Shown: positions 24,598 to 32,673 of the stretch, in pieces
How positions within the stretch are numbered: the first letter of the stretch is position 1
Layout: every line of letters starts with the position of its first letter
Source of the DNA: Candidatus Sabulitectum sp.
GTDB taxonomy: Bacteria > Fermentibacterota > Fermentibacteria > Fermentibacterales > JCC-6
Direction: 5' to 3'
NCBI GenBank assembly: GCA_021107435.1
Contig: JAIOSV010000089.1
Coordinates: 1 to 39,387 of the forward strand
Length of the DNA stretch: 39,387 nucleotides
Notes under the pieces: model-generated
Told to the model about the DNA's origin: nothing
What the model saw: only the letters and a program-made list of their open reading frames with translations
Databases searched by the model: none
Made by a program: the position numbers and the translations under genes

Positions 24598-25884
24598 GTG
24601 AGAGACAAATTTACTCAGGCGGAAAAAGCCTGGTGCCTTTATGACTGGGCTAATTCTTCTTTTGTTACCACCATTGTAGCAGCAGTACTCCCTGCTTTCT
24701 TCGTAGGGGTCGTATGTGGCTCCGGCTCTGTAACAATCGGATTCACGGGCTTTGAATTTACAAGCAATTCTCAATCTCTCTGGGGATACGCAATGTCTCT
24801 GGCTGCTTTGTTTGTTGCAATTGGAGCTCCTGTTTTCGGCGCGGCAGCTGACGCCGGCGGGAAAAGAAAACTCTTTCTGGGTATATTGACAGCAGTGGGA
24901 ATACTGGCTTCCGCTCTTCTCTTTTTCAGCGGACCGGGGCTGGTTGAATTCACCCTGGCAATGGTTATTCTCGGTCAGATAGGTTTCGCTGGCGCCAATG
25001 TTTTCTATAACTCTCTACTTGTTTATGTCACTCCTCCCTCAAGGCGTGATCTGATCAGTTCAAGAGGTTTTGCCATGGGATACCTTGGCGGCGGGCTGCT
25101 TCTGGCTCTGAACCTCCTGATGATAAAGAAACCGGGTCTTCTCGGAATTCCTGAGGGAACTATGGCAGTAAGGCTGAGCTTCCTTAGTGTCGCTTTCTGG
25201 TGGGCCGGGTTTTCCATTCCGCTGTTCAGAAAAGTTCCCGAAAGAACAGTTCCCGCAGGTACAGATTTCAGAAAGTTGTTCCATCAGGGCATCAAATCCC
25301 TTGCTGTAACATTCAAAAGCATTAAACAGCATCGAAATGCCTTCAGATTTCTTCTTTCCTTTCTCCTTTACAACGATGGTATACAAACAATAATTCTGAT
25401 GGCCACCGTATTTGGCAAAGCGGAACTCGGGCTGGAAACCGGTCATCTGATAGGTGCCTTACTGCTGACGCAGTTTATTGGATTCCCCGGCTCCATCTTC
25501 TACGGGAAACTTGCCGGCAGAACAGGAGCTAAGAAGGCTCTCCTGATGGGCATCGCAGGCTACATTGCTATAATCATCTATGCCTGGAGAATGACAGAGA
25601 CCTGGCAATTCTGGGTACTGGCCGGAGCCGTGGGGTTACTGCAGGGCGGGGTTCAAGCCATAAGCCGCTCCTTTTACTCTGTTCTTATTCCAAAGGAACA
25701 TGCCTCGGAGTATTTCGGCTTCTTCTCTATATCATCAAGGTTCGCAAGCATCCTGGGACCTTTTATGTTTGCCGTGATTGGAGATGTTACTGGAAACACC
25801 AGAAACTCTATAATTTCCATCTCTGTTTTCTTTATTGCCGGGGGACTAATGCTTCTTACAGTGAAAGACACCGAGCATGCATAA
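24598..25884 (+). CDS. MFS transporter, UMF1 (Atg22-like) family
   Basis: A 428-residue membrane protein with about twelve helices. The first residues, EKAWCLYDWANSSFVTTI, are the family signature of the UMF1/Atg22-like transporters (typically W-x-L-Y-D-x-A-N-S-x-F/Y). Further support comes from the loop FGAAADAGGKRKLFL, the typical Asp-rich MFS loop, and GGVQAISRSFYSVLIPKEHASEYFGFF in the second half, which is highly conserved in this family. Substrates of bacterial members are generally unknown. GTG 24598 has GGAG eight bases upstream; no ATG fits the frame. The stop overlaps the following gene by eight bases, so transporter, small membrane protein and radical SAM protein are probably one operon. 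Confidence 0.88.
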   Translation: MRDKFTQAEKAWCLYDWANSSFVTTIVAAVLPAFFVGVVCGSGSVTIGFTGFEFTSNSQSLWGYAMSLAALFVAIGAPVFGAAADAGGKRKLFLGILTAVGILASALLFFSGPGLVEFTLAMVILGQIGFAGANVFYNSLLVYVTPPSRRDLISSRGFAMGYLGGGLLLALNLLMIKKPGLLGIPEGTMAVRLSFLSVAFWWAGFSIPLFRKVPERTVPAGTDFRKLFHQGIKSLAVTFKSIKQHRNAFRFLLSFLLYNDGIQTIILMATVFGKAELGLETGHLIGALLLTQFIGFPGSIFYGKLAGRTGAKKALLMGIAGYIAIIIYAWRMTETWQFWVLAGAVGLLQGGVQAISRSFYSVLIPKEHASEYFGFFSISSRFASILGPFMFAVIGDVTGNTRNSIISISVFFIAGGLMLLTVKDTEHA

Positions 25885-26671
25885 AGTACTGAGTTTACTT
25901 GTTTTTTCTCTGTTTCTTATTGAAGAAATATTTCACCAGAGGCTTGGTAAAGCTGGAAGGCTTTCCTCTGTACCCGCTGACTGCGATGTGCTGAAAAACA
26001 ACTTTGACCGCTATGATCTTCTCCGGCTTCTCGAACTGCTTTTTCTTGGCCTCCTTCTTTCCACTCCCGCAGGAAACCCTGCCTCCGGGCACGGCCAGCT
26101 CAGTATGATACTTGTGGGTCTTCAGATAGCCAGACTTTTCGGCAGACGGGTTCTTAGCCGCTGGTCTGTTCTTGGAATTCTTCAAGCTCTGGAAATGATA
26201 ATACTTCTCACTATTATTCTGATACCCATTAAAATCTCTGCCGACGGATATCCACTTTCCCCAATACCCCTGCTCGCCCTTATTGGTGGAGTTATGTCCG
26301 GTATTCTTGTTACCATAGTTATTGCATTTTCCATCTCATACGGAATGAAACTCTTCTCGCGGGAATCCGGTAATCTTTACGAAACATTTCCTCCACTGGC
26401 CGATTCTGAAAGCTGGGCATTCAAATTTTCCAGATTCTCATTGTACACAGGAACGGCCGGAGTGACCGGTCTGTTTCTCCTTCTGGGTTTATCGCTGCTG
26501 CCTGTACTCTTCTCTATTTCTCTTATTCTCCAGTTTACAGGAGTTCTGCTTTGCAGAAAAGATACTTATTGCGGCCATCATCCCAGGGCTCACATACTAT
26601 GGGGAATTTCATTTCTTATTCTGTATTTCCTTGCTGTTTCAGGAATCACCACTGTCAACCCGGCCCTTTAG
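25877..26671 (+). CDS. Membrane protein of unknown function
   Basis: I do not recognise this 264-residue protein. It has about seven hydrophobic segments (for example LLRLLELLFLGLLLSTPAG, LLALIGGVMSGILVTIVIAF, LFLLLGLSLLPVLFSI and ILWGISFLILYFLAVSG) separated by short basic or polar loops. A CRKDTYCGHHPRAH stretch before the last helix, rich in Cys and His, might bind a metal or cofactor. It overlaps the MFS gene by eight bases and ends two bases before the start of the B12-binding radical SAM gene. This arrangement argues for a shared function, perhaps handling of the substrate or lipid product of that enzyme. Start ATG 25877 is the only sensible one. Confidence 0.65.
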   Translation: MHKVLSLLVFSLFLIEEIFHQRLGKAGRLSSVPADCDVLKNNFDRYDLLRLLELLFLGLLLSTPAGNPASGHGQLSMILVGLQIARLFGRRVLSRWSVLGILQALEMIILLTIILIPIKISADGYPLSPIPLLALIGGVMSGILVTIVIAFSISYGMKLFSRESGNLYETFPPLADSESWAFKFSRFSLYTGTAGVTGLFLLLGLSLLPVLFSISLILQFTGVLLCRKDTYCGHHPRAHILWGISFLILYFLAVSGITTVNPAL

Positions 26672-26673
26672 TA

Positions 26674-28455
26674 ATGCATTCCGTTCAGCTCATTCAGCTC
26701 CCGCTGCATCCCTCTACCGCATGGGAACCCACCGGAAATATCCCCCTTGCCCCTGCTCTGCTTGCGGCAACCGCAGCTCTTCCCCCTGAATCCGTGTTCC
26801 CGGAAATGCTTCTAAACACCCTGGGGGATACCGCGCTTCTGAATGAACTCAAAAGAAGAGATCCGGAGCTGCTGGGGGCAACGCTATACCTGTGGAACAG
26901 GGAAAGAACGCTCTACCTCCTGCGAAGCCTTAAACAGTGGAAACCGGAATTACTTACAGTAGCCGGTGGCCCTGAGGTTACACAGGACAACCAATCACTG
27001 CTCAATGAAACATGCATTGACCTGTTCATCGCGGGAGAAGGAGAATCCTTCGCAACCGATGTGCTTTCCCCCGAAAAGCTCAGAGCAATTCTCAAAACCG
27101 GCAGAAAACTGCTGGGACCTGTTGTGAGCACAGAACCGCCTGATCACTGGCCTGATCCCTACGAAACAGGATATATCACCCCTCCTGAGGGCGGATCTGC
27201 TCACGTTGAAACACAAAGAGGATGTCAATGCCTCTGCTCTTACTGCGCATACAGAAGAACTTCACCGGTACCCAGAATGATACCCGCTGAAACAGTACTG
27301 AAAAAGATCAGAGCGCTGCGCGAAATGGGTGCTGAAGAACTTGTATTTCTTGATCCCACTTTTAACAGCAGGCCGGATCTGGCCCCTCTCCTTAGTGGAA
27401 TGTCCGGCTGCAAGCTGGACTGCTTCGCTGAAGTCAGAAGTGATTTGATACGTTCTTCAGCCGAAACAGATGCCCTCGCACAGGCGGGATTCAGCAGTCT
27501 TGAGGTTGGACTGCAGACTATGAGCATGGAAGTCCTGCATTCTGTCGGTCGGGGAGGGAATCCCCTCTCTATTCTGAGAGGTGCTTCGCTGCTGAAAAAC
27601 AGTGGTATCACTCCGATTATGGATCTTATTCTGGGCCTTCCCGGAGACAACCCGGACAACATTGAACTTGCCGCAACCGAGCTTGTTTCCAGAAACCTTC
27701 ATGAACAGGTACAAACTTTCTGCCTGTCGGTGCTTCCGGGAACTGAACTCCGGCTAAACGCGGAAGAGCTTGAAATTCAATACAGAGACCGCCCGCCCTA
27801 CTCCATCACGCAGTCAGGACCATACACCATAGGGAATCTGCTGCAAGCCAGAGAGAAGGTTTCAGACATTCTGGGCTACGATGCCGATCCGCCTCCAAGA
27901 CCGGTTCTAAGCAACTCATTTCCCGGCATGGAAGTGTTCATCCCGGAAAAAAACAGCATCAGCGCCTCTCCCTCAGTACGCCATGGTGTACTGCGCATAA
28001 ACACAAACGATCCGTGGGCACACCGGGAATCAATACTCAATAAAATCAGGGAGAGAAGAAACAGAGACCCGTACTGTCCGCTGGATGCGGTAATCCGTTC
28101 GAAAAAGCTGTTTCCGCTGGATCTGCTTGATATGATATCAGAACTGCCCGAGCCGCAATGCTATACCACAGAAAAAGCAGAGATATACGGTCTGCCGGGT
28201 CTTCTGAGGCTGGCTGTAATAATGCCCCGGACAACCGATCCGTGCTGGCTGATGGAATGCTCCGAATTGACAGTTACCGTTATTGAATCAAATACACCTG
28301 CATGTCTGCCCGGCGGTCAGATCGGACTTCTGCTGAAAGGCAACCACGACCTTGCGCAACTGAGTGCTCTGTACTCACAGGCCCCTCATCTCGTCTTTTT
28401 CGCTGAAAAGGAACTTGAGATCCTCTGGAACCTGGATGTGCTGGGACTGGGATAA
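26674..28455 (+). CDS. B12-binding-domain radical SAM protein
   Basis: A 593-residue protein. Residues 1 to about 150 resemble the cobalamin-binding domain of class B radical SAM enzymes: GNIPLAPALLAATAAL, then LLTVAGGPEVTQDN and IDLFIAGEGESF. The radical SAM core follows with HVETQRGCQCLCSYCAYRR (Cys 184, 188 and 191, with an extra Cys186), VFLDPTFN, FAEVRSDLI, LEVGLQTMS and IMDLILGLPGDNPDNI. Residues from about 400 to 593 form a C-terminal extension I cannot assign. Class B enzymes methylate or rearrange unactivated carbon or phosphorus centres, or simply lack B12 chemistry, so the product cannot be predicted. ATG 26674 comes two bases after the previous stop. It ends ten bases from a convergent small gene. 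Confidence 0.8.
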   Translation: MHSVQLIQLPLHPSTAWEPTGNIPLAPALLAATAALPPESVFPEMLLNTLGDTALLNELKRRDPELLGATLYLWNRERTLYLLRSLKQWKPELLTVAGGPEVTQDNQSLLNETCIDLFIAGEGESFATDVLSPEKLRAILKTGRKLLGPVVSTEPPDHWPDPYETGYITPPEGGSAHVETQRGCQCLCSYCAYRRTSPVPRMIPAETVLKKIRALREMGAEELVFLDPTFNSRPDLAPLLSGMSGCKLDCFAEVRSDLIRSSAETDALAQAGFSSLEVGLQTMSMEVLHSVGRGGNPLSILRGASLLKNSGITPIMDLILGLPGDNPDNIELAATELVSRNLHEQVQTFCLSVLPGTELRLNAEELEIQYRDRPPYSITQSGPYTIGNLLQAREKVSDILGYDADPPPRPVLSNSFPGMEVFIPEKNSISASPSVRHGVLRINTNDPWAHRESILNKIRERRNRDPYCPLDAVIRSKKLFPLDLLDMISELPEPQCYTTEKAEIYGLPGLLRLAVIMPRTTDPCWLMECSELTVTVIESNTPACLPGGQIGLLLKGNHDLAQLSALYSQAPHLVFFAEKELEILWNLDVLGLG

Positions 28456-28465
28456 ACGCCGCAAG

Positions 28466-28843
28466 CTAATATCGATTACCCGGATCCTGAGATTCCGGAT
28501 TAAGTTTGCTGAAATCCAGTTTTTCATCCAGATTACCCAGATCCAGAATCCCGCCACCTTCATCAGGAGCCCAGCCGTGTTCTCTGGCATACAAGATCGT
28601 CTGTCGAACAACGTAAGGAGGCATGTAATCAATTACATGACTCAATGCGTGCCCAACCCGTCGATATTCAAGAGCCAGTTTCGTGTAGGTGAAGTAAGCT
28701 CTAACCTTCTGACGAGCATTTTCAGCTTTCTCGATGATTAAAATACCGTAATCATCTCCTGTCATATGACTTGCATCGCCAACGTAACGAAATTGCACTC
28801 CATCAACATCTAAAACTCGAGTCTTTTTCCTGGGTAATGCCAT
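28466..28843 (-). CDS. Small conserved hypothetical protein
   Basis: This 125-residue protein has no signal peptide or membrane segment. It begins MALPRKKTRVLDVDGVQFRYV, contains DYGILIIEKAENARQKVRAYF and ends with PYVVRQTILYAREHGWAPDEGGGILDL. The pattern of a basic start, an xVDGVxFRY strand and a late VVRxxIxxAxxxGWxP stretch resembles small proteins of unknown function that I recall from planctomycetes and actinobacteria, but I cannot check this. AAGGAT lies ahead of the ATG at 28841-28843. It is convergent with the radical SAM gene and may be its own unit. Codon-level features look genuine: conserved-looking Trp and Gly, and no long low-complexity runs. Confidence 0.6.
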   Translation of the reverse strand: MALPRKKTRVLDVDGVQFRYVGDASHMTGDDYGILIIEKAENARQKVRAYFTYTKLALEYRRVGHALSHVIDYMPPYVVRQTILYAREHGWAPDEGGGILDLGNLDEKLDFSKLNPESQDPGNRY

Positions 28844-29006
28844 AAATATCCTTACCGCTCACTGCAATTACTAAAGAAGCTAACTAATCTGAATCTTGAA
28901 GAAATAGAAAGAGAAGCACTGACTTCCTAAAATATTCCTGCCGATCCGTTGTATAAACAGGGGGAATTCCGGATGAGACTTCCCTACCGAAAATTGTTTC
29001 AAAGGA

Positions 29007-29720
29007 TTAGAAACTCGCCTTGATGTCTGCCCAGGTAGACTGCTCAAGAACAAGACCTTCACCCATGAATTCAAGGATGTTTTCCCATATGACACTGCTT
29101 TCAACGGAGTAGGCGGGAGTATAACCGCTTATTATGCTCACACCATCGTTAGCAACGCATATTCCAGCCATTCCTGCAGTTACGGAAACAGTCCAACCTG
29201 TAACAGGTGATGCGTCAGTAACAGTAAGATCATTGCTGTAAATAGCAAGAACCGGATCTGCCTGAGTCCAATCCGATACTCCAGCGCAAATCTCGTGAGA
29301 AGGCTCCCATCCATAGTGTGGCAAGATGGTTGCATTCACCGCAGCTCCCGAAACCCCCATGGCAGCCATCAGATCCTGTACCCCTGTTGATCCAAAGTTG
29401 AGTCTCCAGTCGGCAAGGAAAATTCGTGTATCTGTTACATTGTAAACATAAAGCAGTGTAGCCCAGTCGCAGGCGTCAGAATTACTTTTCCAGTTCTCAA
29501 GAATAATTACGTCAAAAGACTCTGACGCAAGTGCGCTATTGAATGTTACCCAGTCACCACCCTCTACAGCAGTTACAGTAGTGCCGGGCCAGACATCTTC
29601 AATCGCGTACATCACTGCATTGCCGTATCCGGCATATTTATCAAAGTGTAAAAGAACATTGTTCGGGTCAGCCACACAAATAGCTGTAACCACAAGAAAG
29701 ATAAAACATATTGATTTCAT
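29007..29720 (-). CDS. Secreted protein with glutamine-amidotransferase/ThuA-like flavour, function unknown
   Basis: A 237-residue exported protein: signal peptide MKSICFIFLVVTAICVA, then NVLLHFDKYAGYGNAVMYAI, SFDVIILENWKSNS and RIFLADWRLNFGSTGVQDLMAAMG. Alternating strand-helix segments of this kind (a date-like opening, DVIIL, then an edge strand and a Leu-Met helix) suggest a flavodoxin/class-I-amidotransferase-like fold, but no catalytic triad is visible. The last 12 residues are EQSTWADIKASF. I recall similar Thr-Trp-x-x-Ile-Lys tails on exported proteins of FCB candidate phyla, which may be a sorting or anchoring signal; this is unverified. ATG 29718-29720 follows AGGAGG by six bases; a GTG directly before it could also serve. 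It has a strong promoter of its own. Confidence 0.65.
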   Translation of the reverse strand: MKSICFIFLVVTAICVADPNNVLLHFDKYAGYGNAVMYAIEDVWPGTTVTAVEGGDWVTFNSALASESFDVIILENWKSNSDACDWATLLYVYNVTDTRIFLADWRLNFGSTGVQDLMAAMGVSGAAVNATILPHYGWEPSHEICAGVSDWTQADPVLAIYSNDLTVTDASPVTGWTVSVTAGMAGICVANDGVSIISGYTPAYSVESSVIWENILEFMGEGLVLEQSTWADIKASF

Positions 29721-29752
29721 CACAAACCTCCTTTAGTTAGCGCAACCCTTTT

Positions 29753-29781
29753 ATACTAATTAGATCATATTAGCATGTCAA
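29753..29781 (-). promoter_or_regulatory. Strong promoter of the secreted protein gene, with a palindrome in the spacer
   Basis: On the minus strand a perfect TTGACA (29781-29776) is 17 bases from TAGTAT (29758-29753); the predicted RNA start is about 26 bases before the ATG. The spacer overlaps a near-palindrome centred on GATC (29756-29773, arms CTAAT and ATTAG), the right place for a repressor to block polymerase. Confidence 0.55.
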
Positions 29782-29877
29782 TCCATGAAAATAGGAAAAG
29801 GATTTCTCTACATATCGGAATCAGTTCCCTGAGGAACGTGTCCGAAAATACAACATTGGCAGCTTGGCTTAGCGCAC

Positions 29878-29905
29878 AAAAAGGGGCGGGAAAAACCCGC
29901 CCCCT
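29878..29905 (-). terminator. Rho-independent terminator of OmpA-like gene 2
   Basis: GGGGCGGG (29883-29890) pairs perfectly with CCCGCCCC (29896-29903) around a five-base loop. On the minus strand the stem is followed by five T residues after a single G-to-A interruption of pairing. It lies 20 bases past the stop of the gene at 29925. Confidence 0.85.
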
Positions 29906-29924
29906 CTGTGTATCCAGTCAGGTA

Positions 29925-31913
29925 CTATCGAAGTGCTGTACCGAGTACGGTAAATTCGATACGCCTGTTCTGAGCCTTGTTGGAAGCACTGGTGTTGGGA
30001 ACCACAGGGCTCTCCTCACCGTAGCCAATGGTAGTCAGTGTATTTCCGGCAACTCCCTTGCGTACAAGATAATCAAGTACGGAGTTTGCTCTGCGTTCAC
30101 TGAGGCCCTGGTTGTAACTGGAACTTCCGTCGCTGTCGGTGTGACCGGCTATGCGGACTCTGACACCGGCGTTGTCTATAAGTGTCTGAGCCACCTGATC
30201 AAGAATACCGAAACTCTCGGGCTTGATCTGAGCACTTCCACTCTCGAAGTAGATGTTGTTGAAGCTGAGAACCTGACCCTCAACCAGTGCAGGGCGCATC
30301 TCAACATCAAAGATTGTTGTCTCTTCAGGGGTCATGACCTGAACCTTTACAACGTTGAGGTAATCCGCTGCCTCAACCTTAACGGTCCAGTTACCTTCAG
30401 GAAGTTCAATGGAATAAACGCCGTTGGCATTTGTTGTTGTAGTTCCCTCAAAGCCCTCAGGAAGATCCTCAACGCTGACAGTGGCACCGGCGATTACTTC
30501 GTCAGTCTCGCAGTCTGTAACTGCACCTGTGAGAATACCGTTATCGGGAACAGGTGTAAGAGCAACATCAAAGGCATGATCCTCGCCGGCGACAATCACT
30601 ACAGTCTCCGACAGGGGAAGATACCCGTCAGCAGCAACATTGATTGGAACTGATCCGGCAAGAAGCTCTACAGAGTAGAAGCCGTCAACTGTTGTCTGGG
30701 GAAGAATAGAGGAAGCCGGGAAGCTGACTTCAGCCTCAAGTACCTCTCCGCTTTCTGAATCCGTCACTATACCGCTGAGGCTTCCATGGGTGGGAGCCTG
30801 AAGAAGAACAGATGAGAAGATAAGGTTGAGACCGATTCCGTACTCAGCGGGATAACCACCGGGAAACGGGCTTCTCTGGGTGCGATCTTCATCTGATACC
30901 TGGCCCGTCTGATAGAGACCGTGACCAAGGTCAGACCACTCAGGATCGAAGGTTACAAGAGACATTGAACCGATAAGATCAAGAGCTATACCGTAAGGAG
31001 AGACAAATCTGAATCCGCCGTCAAGGACTGCGATATCATCATATCTCTCATCGTCTCCGGCCTCTTCATCACGGTCAAGGAATCTGCTGTACTCAAACTC
31101 CACAAAAGGAGTAATCGCACCTGCCTGGTACTCTATACCGGAGGCAATTCTGATCACATTGTCGTTCACAGTAAGATCTACATCATCCGTGGCAGTGACA
31201 ACACCGCTGGTATCGCGCCTGTGATCTGTAAACTTAAACAACTGGGAGTAGCGATGGTATCCCGCATTCAAATGAAGGCCAAGACCAAAATCGCTGTTGT
31301 AGGAAACAAGGAAGTCTCCTCCGAAGTTGTATTTGCCACTGTTAAGCATACAGCGTCGCATTTCGAACATGGGATCACCTGCATACCATATACCATCAGT
31401 ACCTGAGTCATACATGTTAACGAAGTCGTTATCACCACTACTGATTCCAAAACCCACGGATGGCATGAAACCCAGCCAGAACTGTCCGTTATCTCCGGGA
31501 TTCATGGAAATCTTAAGAGAAATGAGTGCTTCGTTCAGGGCGTCATCACTCTCCCAGTCTCCGGTGCCGGCATCGCGAGCTGGATTACCCAGATCACGCT
31601 TGTAACCATTCCACCAGTAACTTGCCCTTCCGGCCATCTCTACCATTTCATTAATACCGTAACCAAAAGCAAGATAACCTGTAGCATCGTACTCTGTATC
31701 TTCAACAATAAAGGAACTGCCGTCAATTGTTGCAGTTCTGTCATCGTTGCTGATACCGCCGTGGGTAAAAAGACCCACGGAATACTGGTTAGTTTCAATT
31801 GGCTGAGCGTCCACGACTCTGTTGAGCCCCCGAAGACCCCAGTATGACGGAAGCGCGCTGGCAACCGTTGCCGACATAAGCAGAACTGTCAGTACTGTAA
31901 GAATTAACTTCAT
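29925..31913 (-). CDS. OmpA-family outer-membrane protein with carboxypeptidase-regulatory-like domains (paralogue 2)
   Basis: A 662-residue paralogue of the protein at 20728-22665. It has a signal peptide (MKLILTVLTVLLMSATVASA) and the same mature start, LPSYWGLRGLNRVVDAQP, and a barrel to about residue 380. Two CarboxypepD_reg-like domains follow (SGIVTDSESGEVLEAEVSF and AVTDCETDEVIAGATVSV). The C-terminal OmpA domain at about 549-662 has ESGSAQIKPESF, IAGHTDSDGSSSYN and SERRANSVLDYL, keeping the peptidoglycan-contacting Asp and Arg. Shared substrings such as PFPGGY and DLGH(R/G)YYQ-like in the barrel show common descent by duplication. ATG 31911-31913 follows AGGAGGGAAC. It has its own promoter and terminator. 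Which of the two is the main envelope anchor cannot be told. Confidence 0.87.
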   Translation of the reverse strand: MKLILTVLTVLLMSATVASALPSYWGLRGLNRVVDAQPIETNQYSVGLFTHGGISNDDRTATIDGSSFIVEDTEYDATGYLAFGYGINEMVEMAGRASYWWNGYKRDLGNPARDAGTGDWESDDALNEALISLKISMNPGDNGQFWLGFMPSVGFGISSGDNDFVNMYDSGTDGIWYAGDPMFEMRRCMLNSGKYNFGGDFLVSYNSDFGLGLHLNAGYHRYSQLFKFTDHRRDTSGVVTATDDVDLTVNDNVIRIASGIEYQAGAITPFVEFEYSRFLDRDEEAGDDERYDDIAVLDGGFRFVSPYGIALDLIGSMSLVTFDPEWSDLGHGLYQTGQVSDEDRTQRSPFPGGYPAEYGIGLNLIFSSVLLQAPTHGSLSGIVTDSESGEVLEAEVSFPASSILPQTTVDGFYSVELLAGSVPINVAADGYLPLSETVVIVAGEDHAFDVALTPVPDNGILTGAVTDCETDEVIAGATVSVEDLPEGFEGTTTTNANGVYSIELPEGNWTVKVEAADYLNVVKVQVMTPEETTIFDVEMRPALVEGQVLSFNNIYFESGSAQIKPESFGILDQVAQTLIDNAGVRVRIAGHTDSDGSSSYNQGLSERRANSVLDYLVRKGVAGNTLTTIGYGEESPVVPNTSASNKAQNRRIEFTVLGTALR

Positions 31914-31930
31914 AGTTCCCTCCTGTTTTC

Positions 31931-31962
31931 CCGGACACAATCCGGATGGCGCATTATTGCGC
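31931..31962 (-). promoter_or_regulatory. Two small hairpins in the leader of OmpA-like gene 2
   Basis: CCGGA-CACAA-TCCGG (31931-31945) and GCGCA-TTAT-TGCGC (31949-31962) are adjacent perfect five-bp inverted repeats in the untranslated leader. They lie between the predicted RNA start and the ribosome site. They may stabilise the mRNA of an abundant protein. Confidence 0.4.
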
Positions 31963-31986
31963 ATTTACTTTGTAAACACAGCAGAA

Positions 31987-32015
31987 AAAATACATACAAC
32001 CCGAAAACAAGTCAA
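31987..32015 (-). promoter_or_regulatory. Sigma-70-like promoter of OmpA-like gene 2
   Basis: TTGACT (32015-32010) and TATTTT (31992-31987) are exactly 17 bases apart on the minus strand, matching the consensus in five and four positions. It lies between the kor operon end and the OmpA-like gene, giving a leader of about 66 bases. Confidence 0.55.
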
Positions 32016-32022
32016 GACCGCA

Positions 32023-32053
32023 AACCGGCTTTCAAACATGGTTTCAGCCAGTT
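32023..32053 (-). terminator. Candidate terminator or 3' hairpin of the kor operon
   Basis: AACTGGCT (32053-32046 on the minus strand) pairs with AGCCGGTT (32030-32023) with one G-T wobble, and a nested AAAC-CAT-GTTT extends the helix. It starts six bases past the korC stop. The T-run is poor (TTTGCGG then TCTT), so it may be an RNA-stability hairpin rather than a true terminator. Confidence 0.45.
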
Positions 32054-32058
32054 GTTCA

Positions 32059-32673
32059 CTACCTGGAAAACTTGTCCCTGATAGCTTTGGGTACAGGCTG
32101 TTTCCTGTCCCAGGCTACCGGGATTCTTCCCTCTTCCATGTGAAGAATCTCTCGCCCTTCACGGTGTCCCATTTCAAAAGCCTGCAAATTCAGATCCAGA
32201 AATGCTTTCGGGACTGCGAGTCTGATTGCGTCCGTCCAGATTTCCAGCTTGAAAAACTTGCTGAGCGCCGCAAACATTCCCATGGCTATCAAGTTCGCAA
32301 CAATTTTCTGCCCGAAGACCTCTATGCTTTTATCCGTAAAAGGGTATTCATACACTTTACCCTCCGGAAGCTGATCGACAAAAGTGGAATCAACCACAAA
32401 AAAACCAGTTTCTTTCACCTTGGCACTGAATTTGTCGGCACTCTCCTGATTCATGGCCAGAAGAACATCCAGTTCCCGGCAATTGGGAAATAAAATGGGT
32501 TTATCAGAGATTATTACATCGGTTCTACTGGCGCCACCTCGAGCCTCAGGGCCATAACTCTGGGTAAGACAGACCTCACTGCCGTTGAGAATTGCAGCCT
32601 GGCTCAAGATTCTGCCGGCCAGGCCAAGCCCCTGTCCACCTGAACCGGCAAGTCTTATTTCGGAGTATTTCAT
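32059..32673 (-). CDS. korC: 2-oxoacid:ferredoxin oxidoreductase, gamma subunit
   Basis: The 204-residue gamma subunit of a four-gene ferredoxin-dependent 2-oxoacid (probably 2-oxoglutarate) oxidoreductase. The start EIRLAGSGGQGLGLAGRIL is the family's glycine-rich hallmark, followed by TQSYGPEARGGASRTDVIIS and the late IVANLIAMGMFAALSK. The complex converts 2-oxoglutarate and CoA to succinyl-CoA and CO2 with reduction of ferredoxin, or runs in reverse for CO2 fixation. ATG 32671-32673 overlaps the beta-subunit stop as ATGA and has GGAGGTGA upstream. It is the last gene of korDABC. The Kor assignment rests on subunit order and length; specificity for another 2-oxoacid cannot be excluded. Confidence 0.9.
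   Translation of the reverse strand: MKYSEIRLAGSGGQGLGLAGRILSQAAILNGSEVCLTQSYGPEARGGASRTDVIISDKPILFPNCRELDVLLAMNQESADKFSAKVKETGFFVVDSTFVDQLPEGKVYEYPFTDKSIEVFGQKIVANLIAMGMFAALSKFFKLEIWTDAIRLAVPKAFLDLNLQAFEMGHREGREILHMEEGRIPVAWDRKQPVPKAIRDKFSR

Noticed and set aside
26551..26673. Upstream extension of the B12-binding radical SAM gene
   Set aside because: It re-reads the end of the membrane-protein gene in another frame; ATG 26674, two bases after that gene's stop, gives the normal family start.
29775..30653. Plus-strand open frame (292 codons) opposite OmpA-like gene 2
   Set aside because: It runs across the terminator and the conserved OmpA domain of the other strand and shows no protein signature; a shadow of the real gene.
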